Both the position numbers and the translations under genes were made by a program. Below, piece after piece: positions 33,593 to 41,798 of a DNA stretch of 64,000 nucleotides. The notes below the pieces were generated by a model that ran no database searches, had not been told where the DNA came from, and saw only the letters and a program-made list of their open reading frames with translations. Numbering within the stretch: position 1 is the stretch's first letter; the number at the start of each line of letters is the position of its first letter. This stretch comes from Clostridia bacterium. Lineage in GTDB: Bacteria > Bacillota > Clostridia > Christensenellales > Borkfalkiaceae. Where the stretch lies: the NCBI GenBank assembly GCA_013316055.1, contig WSNM01000002.1, positions 1 through 64,000 of the forward strand, given 5' to 3'.

Positions 33593-35599
33593 ATGCAGTT
33601 AACGTCTTTAAGGTTCGTTTCCGAAAAGCGGGAAAAGGACTTCAACAAACTGAATATTTACAGCTGCGAGCAGCTTGTGCGGCATTACCCGCGCGACTAC
33701 CTCGATTTAAGCTGCGTCACAATGCTTAAGGACGCGTACCACAACGACGTCATTTTAACGCTGTGCGAGGTTTTGAACGTAGAGGTAAACCGCTATGCCC
33801 GCCGTCCGTTCGTCAAGGCGCTTTGCCAGCAGAACGGCTGTATGTTCACCGCAATCTGGTTCAACCAGATGTATATGGCGACCAAGGTTGACAGGGGAGA
33901 GTACCTTTTTTACGGCAGAGTGCAGAACAAATACGGCTTCGGTTGCCAGATGGTAAACCCGCAAATCGAGCGCGCGGACAGAAATTCGGTGCTGAAAGGG
34001 TTTATTCCCGTATACTCGCTTTCGGGCAGCTTAACGCAGGGTATAGTGCGCGCGGCGGTAAGGCAGGCGCTTAAAAAAGTGCCGTTGTTAAGCCATATCC
34101 CCGCACCAATTCAAAAAAAGTATAAGCTTTTGCCGCTTGCGGAGGCGTATTATAAATTGCATTGCCCGCAGAACCGCGAGGATATAAGGCAGGCGTCCGA
34201 GCGCATTGCGATAGAGGAGTATTTTCTGCTGATTTCCGCCTTTAAGGTGATTAAGGGCGGGCGAGAGGAGGCGCGGCTTAACGCGTATACGGTCACGCGG
34301 GAGGACGTTAACTCCTTCATATCCCGCTATCAATTCGAATTTACCGAGGGGCAGAAGTCGGCTGTCGGCACAATTTTCGATTGCGTGCATTCGCCGCATA
34401 AAATGAATATGCTTTTGCAAGGCGACGTGGGCAGCGGAAAGACCGCAGTTGCCTTCGCGGGCATATATATGGCGGTCAAATCGGGTTATCAGGCGGTTAT
34501 GCTTGCCCCTACCGAGGTTTTGGCGCGCCAGAACGGCGAGCTTTTGAAGCGGTATTTTCCCGATTACGAAAGCGCGGTGCTGACGGGCTCTACCCCCGCG
34601 GCGGAAAAACGGGAGATTAAAAAGGCCGTTGCAAGCGGCAAATGCAGTATACTTTGCGGCACGCATGCGGTCATTCAGGGCGACGTGCAGTTTGCAAGGC
34701 TTGCGTTTGCGGTCTGCGACGAACAGCACCGCTTCGGCGTGGCTCAACGCTCGTCGCTGTCGGAAAAGGGTGACGGCTGCGACGTGCTTATAATGTCCGC
34801 AACGCCCATTCCGCGCACGCTTTCGCTTATATTTTACGGCGATTTGGACGTGGCTACAATCAAGGATAAACCGCGTTCGCGGCAGGATATATCCACGGCA
34901 ATTATTCCCGAGCGCAAGTATAACGATATGTATAAATACATTTCCGAGCAGGCGCGGGAGGGCAATCAGACCTATTTCGTATGCCCCAAAATCGAGGGCG
35001 ACGACGAGGGCACGGTTATGTCCGTAACCGAGCTGTACGAGGATTTACGGGCGAAAATGCCGAGGGTAAGAATTGCGCTTTTGCACGGCAAAATGAAGGA
35101 CAAGCAGAAGAACGGGATTATGCAGGCGTTTAAAAACAGAGAATACGACTGCCTTGTTTCCACAACGGTTGTCGAGGTGGGCGTGGACGTGCCCAACGCA
35201 ACCACAATGATTATTTACAATGCAGAAAGGTTCGGGCTTTCCCAGCTGCACCAGCTGCGCGGACGCGTGGGGCGCGGCGATAAGAAAAGCTATTGCTTTT
35301 TGCTGATGGGCGCGGACAGCGAAGAGGCGCGCGAGCGGCTGAACGTTATAAAAAACAGCACGGACGGCTTCGAGATTGCAGAGGCAGACTTAAAGCTGCG
35401 CGGCGGCGGCGATTTTATGGGTACCCGCCAGAGCGGAAAAATTCTGTCGGAAATAAAAAATCTCAAATTCCCCGTAGAGGCTGTTTTTACCGCAAAGGCG
35501 CTGTCCGACGAGGCGTTTTGCGGCGCGTTCGACACGGCGGAGCTTGCGCGGATAGCGGCGGAAAGGTACGAAGGCTTAAAGGACGTTGTGCTTAACTGA
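33593..35599 (+). CDS. recG: ATP-dependent DNA helicase RecG
   Basis: 668-aa branch-migrating helicase for stalled forks. N-terminal wedge/OB domain (about 1-230), Walker A LLQGDVGSGKTAVA (about 281), motif II DEQHRFG, motif III SATPIPRTLS, motif VI QLRGRVGRG, and C-terminal TAG-like RGGGDFMGTRQSG. No obvious Shine-Dalgarno sequence within 12 bases of the ATG, though GAAAGGGGG lies about 30 bases upstream. Confidence 0.96.
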   Translation: MQLTSLRFVSEKREKDFNKLNIYSCEQLVRHYPRDYLDLSCVTMLKDAYHNDVILTLCEVLNVEVNRYARRPFVKALCQQNGCMFTAIWFNQMYMATKVDRGEYLFYGRVQNKYGFGCQMVNPQIERADRNSVLKGFIPVYSLSGSLTQGIVRAAVRQALKKVPLLSHIPAPIQKKYKLLPLAEAYYKLHCPQNREDIRQASERIAIEEYFLLISAFKVIKGGREEARLNAYTVTREDVNSFISRYQFEFTEGQKSAVGTIFDCVHSPHKMNMLLQGDVGSGKTAVAFAGIYMAVKSGYQAVMLAPTEVLARQNGELLKRYFPDYESAVLTGSTPAAEKREIKKAVASGKCSILCGTHAVIQGDVQFARLAFAVCDEQHRFGVAQRSSLSEKGDGCDVLIMSATPIPRTLSLIFYGDLDVATIKDKPRSRQDISTAIIPERKYNDMYKYISEQAREGNQTYFVCPKIEGDDEGTVMSVTELYEDLRAKMPRVRIALLHGKMKDKQKNGIMQAFKNREYDCLVSTTVVEVGVDVPNATTMIIYNAERFGLSQLHQLRGRVGRGDKKSYCFLLMGADSEEARERLNVIKNSTDGFEIAEADLKLRGGGDFMGTRQSGKILSEIKNLKFPVEAVFTAKALSDEAFCGAFDTAELARIAAERYEGLKDVVLN

Positions 35600-35613
35600 A
35601 TACATAAAAATGC

Positions 35614-35650
35614 GGCGCGCCCGAGTAATTCGGGCGCGCCATTCAATTAA
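35614..35650. terminator. bidirectional terminator between recG and the antiporter gene
   Basis: 11-bp GC-rich stem (35614-35624 with 35630-35640) between convergent genes; A-rich upstream and T-rich downstream. Confidence 0.8.
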
Positions 35651-37131
35651 TTTTCAATTGTTTGTGCGGGAGGCTCAGTCGGCTCAGTCGGCGCGGACGG
35701 CTCAGTCGGCTCAGTCGGAGCGGACGACGTGGGCGGTGCGGTCGGTGCGGTCGGCGCATCGACGGGCGGTAGGGCATTCGGCTTATCTTTGCCGTATAAT
35801 ACTTTAAGTAAAACGGGCGTAAGTATAGAGGACACAAGTATAAGCAGTACCGTCATAATCATAAAATCTGGCGACAGCGCATACCCTCCAAGCGTTTCGG
35901 TATCGATTACCGCAGAGGTGACAATCAGCGCAACCTCGCCGCGCGCCATCATGCCTACGCCGCCGATTGCACTTTCGCGCCAGCTGTATTTAAACGCCTT
36001 GCAGATTGCGCCGCAACCGATTATTTTGCCTATAAGCCCCAACAGCACGGCAAGCAGTGCAAACAGCAGAATGCGCGGGTCGAGCTTTGCGAACGAAATG
36101 CTGGAAATACCTATATTTGCAAAAAACGCGGGGGCAAAAACGGTGTAGGTGTCTACCTCGACCTGACGGTCGGTATAGCGGCTTGCGCGTATGTCTGTGG
36201 ACAGCACAACGCCCGCAAGAAAGGCTCCCGTTATATCTGCAACGCCGAAAATTTCTTCCGCAATCCAGCTGTAGCCGAAGCATACCGCCATTGCGAAAAT
36301 GGGTATGCGGTGGTGCGTGGGCCAGCGCTTATCCATCCATTTAAACAGCTTTGATATTACAAAGCCCGCAAGCACGGCAAACACAAAAAAGCACACAATC
36401 ATTATTACGGTGCCGTATATGGTCGATTTAAACGCCTCGAAGCCGTTTGCGTTTTCCGTAATGCCCGCTTTGCCCTTTGCTATGCCCGTGACTACCGAAA
36501 GCAGAACAATGCCGATTACGTCGTCAATAATCGCGGCGGAAATAATCGTAGTGCCCAGCTTGGTGTTGATTTTGCCAAGCTCCTTCAAAACCGAAACGGT
36601 TATGGCAACGCTGGTTGCGGTTAGTATGGTGCCGATAAAAATTCCGCGGAAAAGTCTTGTTTGGTCGGAAAAGCCCAGACCGATATTGCCGAAGGGCAGG
36701 GATATTAAAAATCCGAGCAAAAGCGGTACGGCAACGCCCGAAGTCGCCATTAAAACCGCGGCAAGTCCGGTGCTTTTAAGCTCCTTCAAATTAGTTTCCA
36801 GCCCCGTTGAAAACATAAGCAACAGCACACCAATTTTTGCGAAAATTTCAAGCGCGTTTTCTTTGGGTAGGGACAGCAGAGAAATGTATCCGCCGTCCTC
36901 GAAGCCGATAAAGCAGAAGCCGCCGCCGAACCATTTATAAAACAGCTCGCCGAAAATTGACGGGCCGACAAGTATGCCCGCGATTATGTAGCCGAGAACC
37001 TGAGGCAAGCCTATGCGCCTGAACAGTATCCCGAAAAATTTGGTTGCAAAAAGTATTATTGCAAGCACCGCCACAAACCCGATTGCCGTGTTGCCCTTAA
37101 AGCCCTCGAAGGCTAATAAAAAATTACTCAT
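35647..37131 (-). CDS. CPA2-family Na+/H+ antiporter with a repetitive C-terminal tail
   Basis: 494 aa. About 12-13 membrane segments; LPQVLGYIIAGILVGPS near the N-terminus, the ion-site Asp pair in AAIIDDVIGIV (about 190) and MMARGEVALIV (about 400), as in NapA/KefB-type exchangers. No RCK/TrkA domain. The last 40 residues are a low-complexity PTAPT/PTEPTE repeat tail encoded by tandem DNA repeats at 35660-35755. Likely exports Na+ or K+ in exchange for protons. Confidence 0.88.
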   Translation of the reverse strand: MSNFLLAFEGFKGNTAIGFVAVLAIILFATKFFGILFRRIGLPQVLGYIIAGILVGPSIFGELFYKWFGGGFCFIGFEDGGYISLLSLPKENALEIFAKIGVLLLMFSTGLETNLKELKSTGLAAVLMATSGVAVPLLLGFLISLPFGNIGLGFSDQTRLFRGIFIGTILTATSVAITVSVLKELGKINTKLGTTIISAAIIDDVIGIVLLSVVTGIAKGKAGITENANGFEAFKSTIYGTVIMIVCFFVFAVLAGFVISKLFKWMDKRWPTHHRIPIFAMAVCFGYSWIAEEIFGVADITGAFLAGVVLSTDIRASRYTDRQVEVDTYTVFAPAFFANIGISSISFAKLDPRILLFALLAVLLGLIGKIIGCGAICKAFKYSWRESAIGGVGMMARGEVALIVTSAVIDTETLGGYALSPDFMIMTVLLILVSSILTPVLLKVLYGKDKPNALPPVDAPTAPTAPPTSSAPTEPTEPSAPTEPTEPPAQTIEN

Positions 37132-37255
37132 ACCGCACCGTATTATATGACGAATTTAAAATAATGTAAATAAATTTGCGCTGCTTTTGCCAAAATTTTG
37201 CGCGCGGCGGTTTTTGGTAAATATATGAAAATTACAAGAAATTTAAAAAAAGGGG

Positions 37256-37283
37256 TTGACAAACCGCTCAACTGTGCTATAAT
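37256..37283 (+). promoter_or_regulatory. strong promoter of the structured RNA
   Basis: TTGACA (37256-37261), 16-base spacer, TATAAT (37278-37283). No open reading frame of any quality follows. Confidence 0.8.
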
Positions 37284-37289
37284 GAAATC

Positions 37290-37717
37290 AGAAAAGAAAA
37301 TAACTTACACAAAATGTTAGGTACCAACATTAATCCACGAGGTAAGCTATATGAAATATAAGTAGCCGCGAAAGCGGGTCAAGGTTCAATTTTAAGGCCG
37401 CGGAAGGATGCGGCGGCCGTTTCTGTATGACAGAGGGCAAAAATTAAAGGGAAAACTGTTTGGGAGGTAAAGTAAGATGATTTTATTTTACGCCAAAACG
37501 ATTGAAGGACAAGGAAGGTAAACTCCGATGTACAACTTTACGGGGGAAATCTGATTCCGGCAGACGGTTGATTGATACGCAGAAGGTATGGCGCAATACC
37601 TGCTGCACGGTTTTTAAGCCGATTGGCCTTATGGTAACCGTGCGGAGGCGATTTCCGAATCAAAATTAAATAGAAGGCTACCCTGCACCGACGTATAGGC
37701 GCAGGGTTTGTTATTTT
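37290..37717 (+). ncRNA. free-standing structured RNA of unknown family, about 430 nt
   Basis: Own consensus promoter and own terminator (stem 37680-37686 with 37701-37707, then TTGTTATTTTT). Between them at least seven hairpins: 37313-37318/37326-37331; 37366-37369/37374-37377 closed by a GAAA tetraloop; 37396-37401/37413-37418; 37422-37426/37430-37434; 37467-37475/37483-37491; 37579-37589/37596-37606; 37605-37612/37636-37643. No reading frame has a start, ribosome site and plausible protein. I could not match it to RNase P RNA (no GAGGAAAGUC), tmRNA (no tag frame or CCA end), 6S or SRP RNA. Confidence 0.65.
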
Positions 37718-37740
37718 TGCGGTCGGGCCAAGCGGGCAGT

Positions 37741-37789
37741 GCAAAAAAAGAAAGCCCTTTTACTTACCCAAAGTAAGTAAAAGGGCTTT
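37741..37789 (-). terminator. rho-independent terminator of the gene at 37834
   Basis: 17-bp perfect stem (37751-37767 with 37773-37789); on the minus strand it is followed by CTTTTTTTGC. Confidence 0.9.
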
Positions 37790-37833
37790 CGATATAAACT
37801 TCACCCAAGGGTTAAAATTTATTTCTTTGGTAA

Positions 37834-38064
37834 TCAGTGCGAAAGTATCCAGCTTTTAACGTCGTCCCGTTCGATAGGGGTTACGTTCTCTTCGGGGTAC
37901 TTTGATTTCTTTCCGCCGTAGGTGTAGATAAAATATCTGCCGTCGCTCGTTATATATAAGGTCTCTTCATAGCCGCAAGGGTCGCCGGGGGCACCGTAGG
38001 TGAATTTTTTATCTATAGTAGATTTTGCGGTGTCGTAAGCGACGCCGTCGATTTCTTTACACAT
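37834..38064 (-). CDS. small hypothetical protein
   Basis: 76 aa, no signal peptide or membrane segment; mixed beta content with ETLYITSDGRYFIYTYGG and a C-terminal DVKSWILSH. No family recognised. Has its own strong terminator. The upstream region is AT-rich. Likely real because of composition and terminator. Confidence 0.6.
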   Translation of the reverse strand: MCKEIDGVAYDTAKSTIDKKFTYGAPGDPCGYEETLYITSDGRYFIYTYGGKKSKYPEENVTPIERDDVKSWILSH

Positions 38065-38246
38065 AAAGCTTCACTCTTCCCACAGTTATCGATTAAACTA
38101 ACCGAATAAATTTTATCATAACGGCAGATTTCTGTCAAATTAAAATATTTTTTGTTTAAACGGCGGCGCGCTTTGTTAAAAAATAAAGAATTTTGTTAAA
38201 AATCCGGTAATTTAACAGTATTTCTTTTATAATGTGCCCTCAATAA

Positions 38247-38450
38247 TCAATCTTCCAAACCCAAAAGATAATCTGCCGAAACTTCAAATACCTTGCAGAT
38301 TTTTATAATTGTATCAACAGTAAGCTGAATTTCTTCGCGCTCGTATTTTCCTACGGTGCTTTGGGTGGTTGAAAGCATTTCGGCTAACTGCGATTGCGTT
38401 AAGCCTTTTTCCTGTCGAATTTCTTTTATTCTTTGTCCGTACATATACAA
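38247..38450 (-). CDS. XRE-family regulator, module B third gene
   Basis: 67 aa: IKEIRQEKGLTQSQLAEMLSTTQSTVGKYERE then CKVFEVSADYLLGLED. ATG lies three bases after the stop of the preceding HTH frame. Closest in style to the XRE protein at 29062. Confidence 0.87.
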   Translation of the reverse strand: MYMYGQRIKEIRQEKGLTQSQLAEMLSTTQSTVGKYEREEIQLTVDTIIKICKVFEVSADYLLGLED

Positions 38451-38453
38451 AGC

Positions 38454-38684
38454 TTATCTGTTTATCTTAGGGTTATCCGTTCTTTCAAGCAGGTAATCAA
38501 CCGAAACATTAAAATAATCTGCAAGCTTTATCAATGTTTCGTAATCAGCCTGATATTCTCCCGTTTCATAGCGGCTGATACTGTTTTGGTTCATATTTAA
38601 ATCCATTGCAAGCTTAAGCTGTGAAATTTTTTTCTGTTCCCTTAAATTTCTTAATCTCTTTAAATTTAATCTTTTTCCGTAGTA
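38454..38684 (-). pseudogene. XRE-family reading frame without a usable start codon, module B second gene
   Basis: 76 codons read a complete helix-turn-helix: KRLRNLREQKKISQLKLAMDLNMNQNSISRYE, then LADYFNVSVDYLLERTD. It follows the stop of the upstream XRE gene directly and in the same frame. No ATG, GTG or TTG occurs before the domain; the first ATG falls inside helix 2. Either a decayed gene, a non-standard start, or a tandem-domain protein now split by the TAA at 38685-38687. Confidence 0.65.
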
Positions 38685-38888
38685 TTAATAATCTGATAAT
38701 CCCAATAAGAAATCGGAAGAAGTTTCAAACAGCTTACAGATTTTTATAAGCGTTTTCAAATCGGGTTCGCGGTAGCCTTGCTCGTATCCGCCGTAACAGC
38801 TTACGGAAATTTCCAACGCGTCGGCAACGTCCTTTTGCTTTAAACCCCTTTCAACGCGCAATTCTTTCAATCTTTCTTTAAGTATCAT
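38685..38888 (-). CDS. XRE-family regulator, module B first gene
   Basis: 67 aa: LKELRVERGLKQKDVADALEISVSCYGGYEQG then CKLFETSSDFLLGLSDY. Divergent from the small CxxC gene at 38990 across a region with three identical CGCGAAACGCGT sites. Probably the repressor that binds them. Confidence 0.88.
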   Translation of the reverse strand: MILKERLKELRVERGLKQKDVADALEISVSCYGGYEQGYREPDLKTLIKICKLFETSSDFLLGLSDY

Positions 38889-38909
38889 AAAAAAACTCTA
38901 CCATAAAAC

Positions 38910-38975
38910 CGCGAAACGCGTTGACAGTACGCGAAACGCGTGCTATACTCTTAACGTAAAAACCGCGAAACGCGT
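38910..38975. promoter_or_regulatory. promoter with three identical operator sites, module B
   Basis: CGCGAAACGCGT occurs at 38910-38921, 38930-38941 and 38964-38975; the CGCG-AAA-CGCG core is itself an inverted repeat. The plus-strand promoter is TTGACA (38921-38926), 17-base spacer, TATACT (38944-38949). The first site abuts the -35 box, the second fills the spacer, and the third lies downstream near the ribosome site. Confidence 0.85.
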
Positions 38976-38989
38976 ATTATGGTGAATGT

Positions 38990-39187
38990 ATGTCAAACGA
39001 TGAAAATAGTGCCTCTTGTTTTAACTGCAAGCACTTTCTTCAATATTATGTAAAGGAAAAGCGGTTGTTCGAGCCGATTGATTACGGGCACTGCAAAAGG
39101 CGGGTGCTGACTTGTAAAGAGAGCATAGGCTTTCCGTTTGTGTGCGGTTGTAATTTTTGGGAAGAAAAACCGCAAGAAAATGATTAA
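38990..39187 (+). CDS. small Cys-rich CxxC protein, module B
   Basis: 65 aa. CFNCKHFLQYY, then FEPIDYGHC, and a terminal VCGCNFWEE. Same pattern as 29636 and 58592: CxxC-[IK]-[YH]-F, YY/HY, F..I.YG.C and a final GCxF. Four or more Cys fit a zinc-ribbon-like metal site. Cytoplasmic, no signal peptide. GGTGAA precedes the ATG. Driven by a consensus promoter under three operator copies. Function unknown. Confidence 0.78.
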   Translation: MSNDENSASCFNCKHFLQYYVKEKRLFEPIDYGHCKRRVLTCKESIGFPFVCGCNFWEEKPQEND

Positions 39188-39274
39188 CATAATTTTTAGT
39201 CTGTCAAGAAAAAATGCTTGACAGATTTTTTTTGCGGTGGTATTATAGTGTCAAGCTGAATTGCTTTACAGTTT

Positions 39275-39613
39275 ATGGACAAAATTTCTTTTATGCGGCT
39301 GTGGGATATTTATAACGGGCTGTTGACGCCCACCCAGCAGGAGCTTACAAATTTATACTTCAATCTCGATTTGACGGTTTCGGAAATAGCCGACGAAAAG
39401 GGAATAACCCGTCAGGCGGTGTCCGAATGTCTGAAAAACTGTCAAAAGCAGCTTGAAGAGTACGAAAAAAAGCTGAAATTTGCAGGGCTTGTAAGTGATT
39501 TGGACGCTTGGGCGGATAAAACCAAGGCGGAGCGTGCAGAGTATGCCGTTCCCGCAGAAGAGGTCATAAAAATTCTGCAAGGCTTCGGCGGCAAAGCAGA
39601 CAAAGCGGACTGA
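39275..39613 (+). CDS. ylxM: YlxM/UPF0122 helix-turn-helix protein
   Basis: 112 aa with a sigma-70 region-4-like helix-turn-helix: LTPTQQELTNLYFNLDLTVSEIADEKGITRQAVSE. Conserved directly before ffh in Firmicutes and thought to affect SRP pathway expression. No clear ribosome site, so the start is less certain. Confidence 0.9.
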   Translation: MDKISFMRLWDIYNGLLTPTQQELTNLYFNLDLTVSEIADEKGITRQAVSECLKNCQKQLEEYEKKLKFAGLVSDLDAWADKTKAERAEYAVPAEEVIKILQGFGGKADKAD

Positions 39614-39656
39614 AATCGTTCGGCAAAGCCGATAAGGCTGACTAAATAGGTATATA

Positions 39657-40964
39657 ATGGGTGCATTTTCCTCCCTTTCGGAGAGATTAAATCATATATT
39701 TTCAAAGCTGACCAAGCGCGGACGGCTTACCGAGCTGGAAATCAAGACGGCAATGCGCGAGGTGCGCGTGGCGCTGTTAGAGGCGGACGTAAATATTCAG
39801 GTCGCAAAAAAATTCTGTGCGGACGTATCCGAAAAGGCTGTCGGGCAGGAAATTTTAAAGAGCCTTAACCCCGCCCAACAGGTCATTAAAATAGTAAATG
39901 AAGAGCTTATCGCGCTTATGGGCTCCACCAATCAGAAATTGACGGTTGCGCCCAAGCCGCCTACCGTAATTATGATGTGCGGATTGCAGGGCGCGGGCAA
40001 GACCACGCTTTGCGGCAAGCTTGCCGTAAATTTGAAAAAGAACGGCAAAAAACCGCTTTTGGTAGGGTGCGATATTTACCGTCCCGCGGCGATTAACCAG
40101 CTTAAAGTAGTCGGCAAAAACGCGGGTGCGGAGGTGTTTGAAAAGGGCACGCAAAGCCCTGTCAAAACCGCGAAGGAGGCGGTGGAGCACGCGCGCTCTA
40201 TGGGCTTCGATACGGTGATTATAGATACTGCGGGCAGACTTGAAATCGACGAGCCGCTTATGCAGGAGCTGGAAAATATCAAAAGCGCCGTTGACGTAAG
40301 CGAAATTCTGCTGACGGTTGACAGCATGATGGGTCAGGTTGCCGTAAACGTTGCAAAAACCTTTAACGAGCGGTTAGAGGTGACGGGCGTAATTTTGACC
40401 AAGCTCGACGGCGATACCCGCGGCGGCGCGTGCCTTTCAATAAAGGCGGTTACGGGCAAGCCCATCAAATTTATCGGCGTGGGCGAAAAGCTGACCGATT
40501 TAGAGCCCTTCTATCCCGACAGAATGGCGTCGCGTATTTTAGGTATGGGCGACGTGCTGACGCTTATTGAAAAGGCGCAGGAGGCCGTCACCGAAGAGCA
40601 AGCCAAGTCCATGCAGAAAAAGATGCTTGAAAACAGCTTTACGCTGGAGGACTATTTAACGCAGTTCGAGAGCATGAAAAAAATGGGCGGGGCGCAGGCG
40701 CTTCTGGCAATGATGCCGGGCGGCTCTAAGGTAAAGGCGGAGGATATAGACGAAAGCCGTATAGAGCGCACAAAGGCGATAATTTTATCTATGACCAAAC
40801 GCGAGCGGACAGAGCCGTCAATAATAAACTCGTCCAGAAAGAAGAGAATTGCGGCGGGCTCGGGCACAAGCGTGCAGGAGGTCAACCAGCTTTTGAAGCA
40901 GTTCGACCAGACAAAGCAGCTTATGAAGCAGCTTAAAAGCGGCAAAAGACGGTTGCCCTTTTAG
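39657..40964 (+). CDS. ffh: signal recognition particle GTPase Ffh
   Basis: 435 aa. N domain helices (1-85), G domain with GLQGAGKTTLCGKL (about 104), DTAGRLEID, TKLDGDTRGGA, and a Met-containing M domain (about 300-435) that binds SRP RNA, ending KSGKRRLPF. Delivers nascent membrane proteins to FtsY. Weak ribosome site (ATAGGTATATA). Start of the ribosome-maturation run. Confidence 0.96.
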   Translation: MGAFSSLSERLNHIFSKLTKRGRLTELEIKTAMREVRVALLEADVNIQVAKKFCADVSEKAVGQEILKSLNPAQQVIKIVNEELIALMGSTNQKLTVAPKPPTVIMMCGLQGAGKTTLCGKLAVNLKKNGKKPLLVGCDIYRPAAINQLKVVGKNAGAEVFEKGTQSPVKTAKEAVEHARSMGFDTVIIDTAGRLEIDEPLMQELENIKSAVDVSEILLTVDSMMGQVAVNVAKTFNERLEVTGVILTKLDGDTRGGACLSIKAVTGKPIKFIGVGEKLTDLEPFYPDRMASRILGMGDVLTLIEKAQEAVTEEQAKSMQKKMLENSFTLEDYLTQFESMKKMGGAQALLAMMPGGSKVKAEDIDESRIERTKAIILSMTKRERTEPSIINSSRKKRIAAGSGTSVQEVNQLLKQFDQTKQLMKQLKSGKRRLPF

Positions 40965-41027
40965 CGGTTAACCCCCATATATGCTTTAAATAAATAAAAA
41001 TTTTTATATAAACAGGAGAATAAAAAA

Positions 41028-41327
41028 ATGGCAGTTAAAATGAGACTTACGAGAATGGGCGACAAAAAAAGCCCCTTTTACCGTGTGGTTGTTATCGATT
41101 CGCGCAAGGCGCGCTCGGGCGAGTATATCGACAAAATCGGTTACGTTAACCCCGTAAAGGTGCCCGCGGAAATCAACATCGACGTTGAAAAAGCTAAAAA
41201 ATGGCTTGCAAACGGCGTTCAGCCCACCGAAACGGTAAAAAGCTATCTTGTAGCAGTCGGCGCAATGGAAAAGAGCAGCAAGCCCTCCGCGCCCAAGACC
41301 AACGATAAGAAGAAGAAAAAAGACTGA
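41028..41327 (+). CDS. rpsP: 30S ribosomal protein S16
   Basis: 99 aa: [33 protein letters not shown] start (split reading: [18 protein letters not shown]), then IDKIGYVNP. The final 17 residues are a Lys-rich tail ending KKKKKD, like those on S2 and GlgB. Ribosome site CAGGAG. Confidence 0.97.
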   Translation: MAVKMRLTRMGDKKSPFYRVVVIDSRKARSGEYIDKIGYVNPVKVPAEINIDVEKAKKWLANGVQPTETVKSYLVAVGAMEKSSKPSAPKTNDKKKKKD

Positions 41328-41358
41328 TTAAACCGCATATAAGCATCGCATAACATTG

Positions 41359-41423
41359 TCGCGCTCCGCTTTTCTTCGGGTCATTTACGCAAAGTAAACT
41401 CCCCTTGAAAATGCTCGCGCTCC
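41359..41423. repeat. intergenic imperfect inverted repeat, copy B
   Basis: Lies between rpsP and khpA. Central TTTAC-GCAAA-GTAAA with GGG/CCC and CTTTTC/GAAAATG arms. It shares GGTCATTTAC...AAGTAAACTCCCCTT with 24411-24472. Confidence 0.6.
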
Positions 41424-41531
41424 TTGTTCTGCTCGCTTCTCTGCAGTTTATGCGTTAAGCTTTAAACGGCTTAAATTTACAGATTGGGGGGCACATATCC
41501 CAAAGTTTCCGCCCCCGAGGGAGCAAAATTT

Positions 41532-41780
41532 ATGGTTAATAACGTTCAGACGCTTATTAAGTACGTTGTTGAAAGCTTTGCCGAAAAGAAGAACGAAATC
41601 GAATACCTTGTAGAAGAAAAGGAGAACGTTATAGAGGTAACGGTGCTTCTGAATGCAAGCGACATGGGCAAGGTAATCGGCAAGCAAGGCAAAATTGCCA
41701 AGGCTTTAAGGACGCTTGTAAGCGCTTCCACGCCCCGCGACAGCAAGCGCTACGTTGTGGAAATTAAGGAAAAAGCTTAG
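41532..41780 (+). CDS. khpA: KH-domain RNA-binding protein KhpA
   Basis: 82 aa from ATG 41532 (GAGGGAG upstream); the longer upstream frame extends into the intergenic repeat region. KH motif VIGKQGKIAKALRTLV with the GxxG loop. Works with KhpB in cell-division and mRNA regulation in Firmicutes. Typical position between rpsP and rimM. Confidence 0.94.
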   Translation: MVNNVQTLIKYVVESFAEKKNEIEYLVEEKENVIEVTVLLNASDMGKVIGKQGKIAKALRTLVSASTPRDSKRYVVEIKEKA

Positions 41781-41798
41781 TTTTTTTGTCATACAAAA

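Noticed and set aside
35586..35837. Short frames in both strands over the antiporter tail repeats
   Set aside because: Repeat DNA is open in several frames; only the antiporter frame continues into a protein.
37290..37717. Assignment of the structured RNA as RNase P RNA or tmRNA
   Set aside because: No GAGGAAAGUC or 3' P4 partner, no paired 5'/3' ends, no tag reading frame, no CCA-type end.
37538..37744. 68-aa minus-strand frame within the structured RNA
   Set aside because: Poor start, no ribosome site; covers RNA hairpins and the terminator.
38910..38975. CRISPR-like array from the CGCGAAACGCGT repeats
   Set aside because: Only three 12-bp units with unequal spacing across a promoter, and no cas genes; operator sites explain it.
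41484..41531. Longer KhpA form starting at a TTG
   Set aside because: Adds a Gly/Pro-containing segment not found in the family; the ATG at 41532 has a ribosome site.
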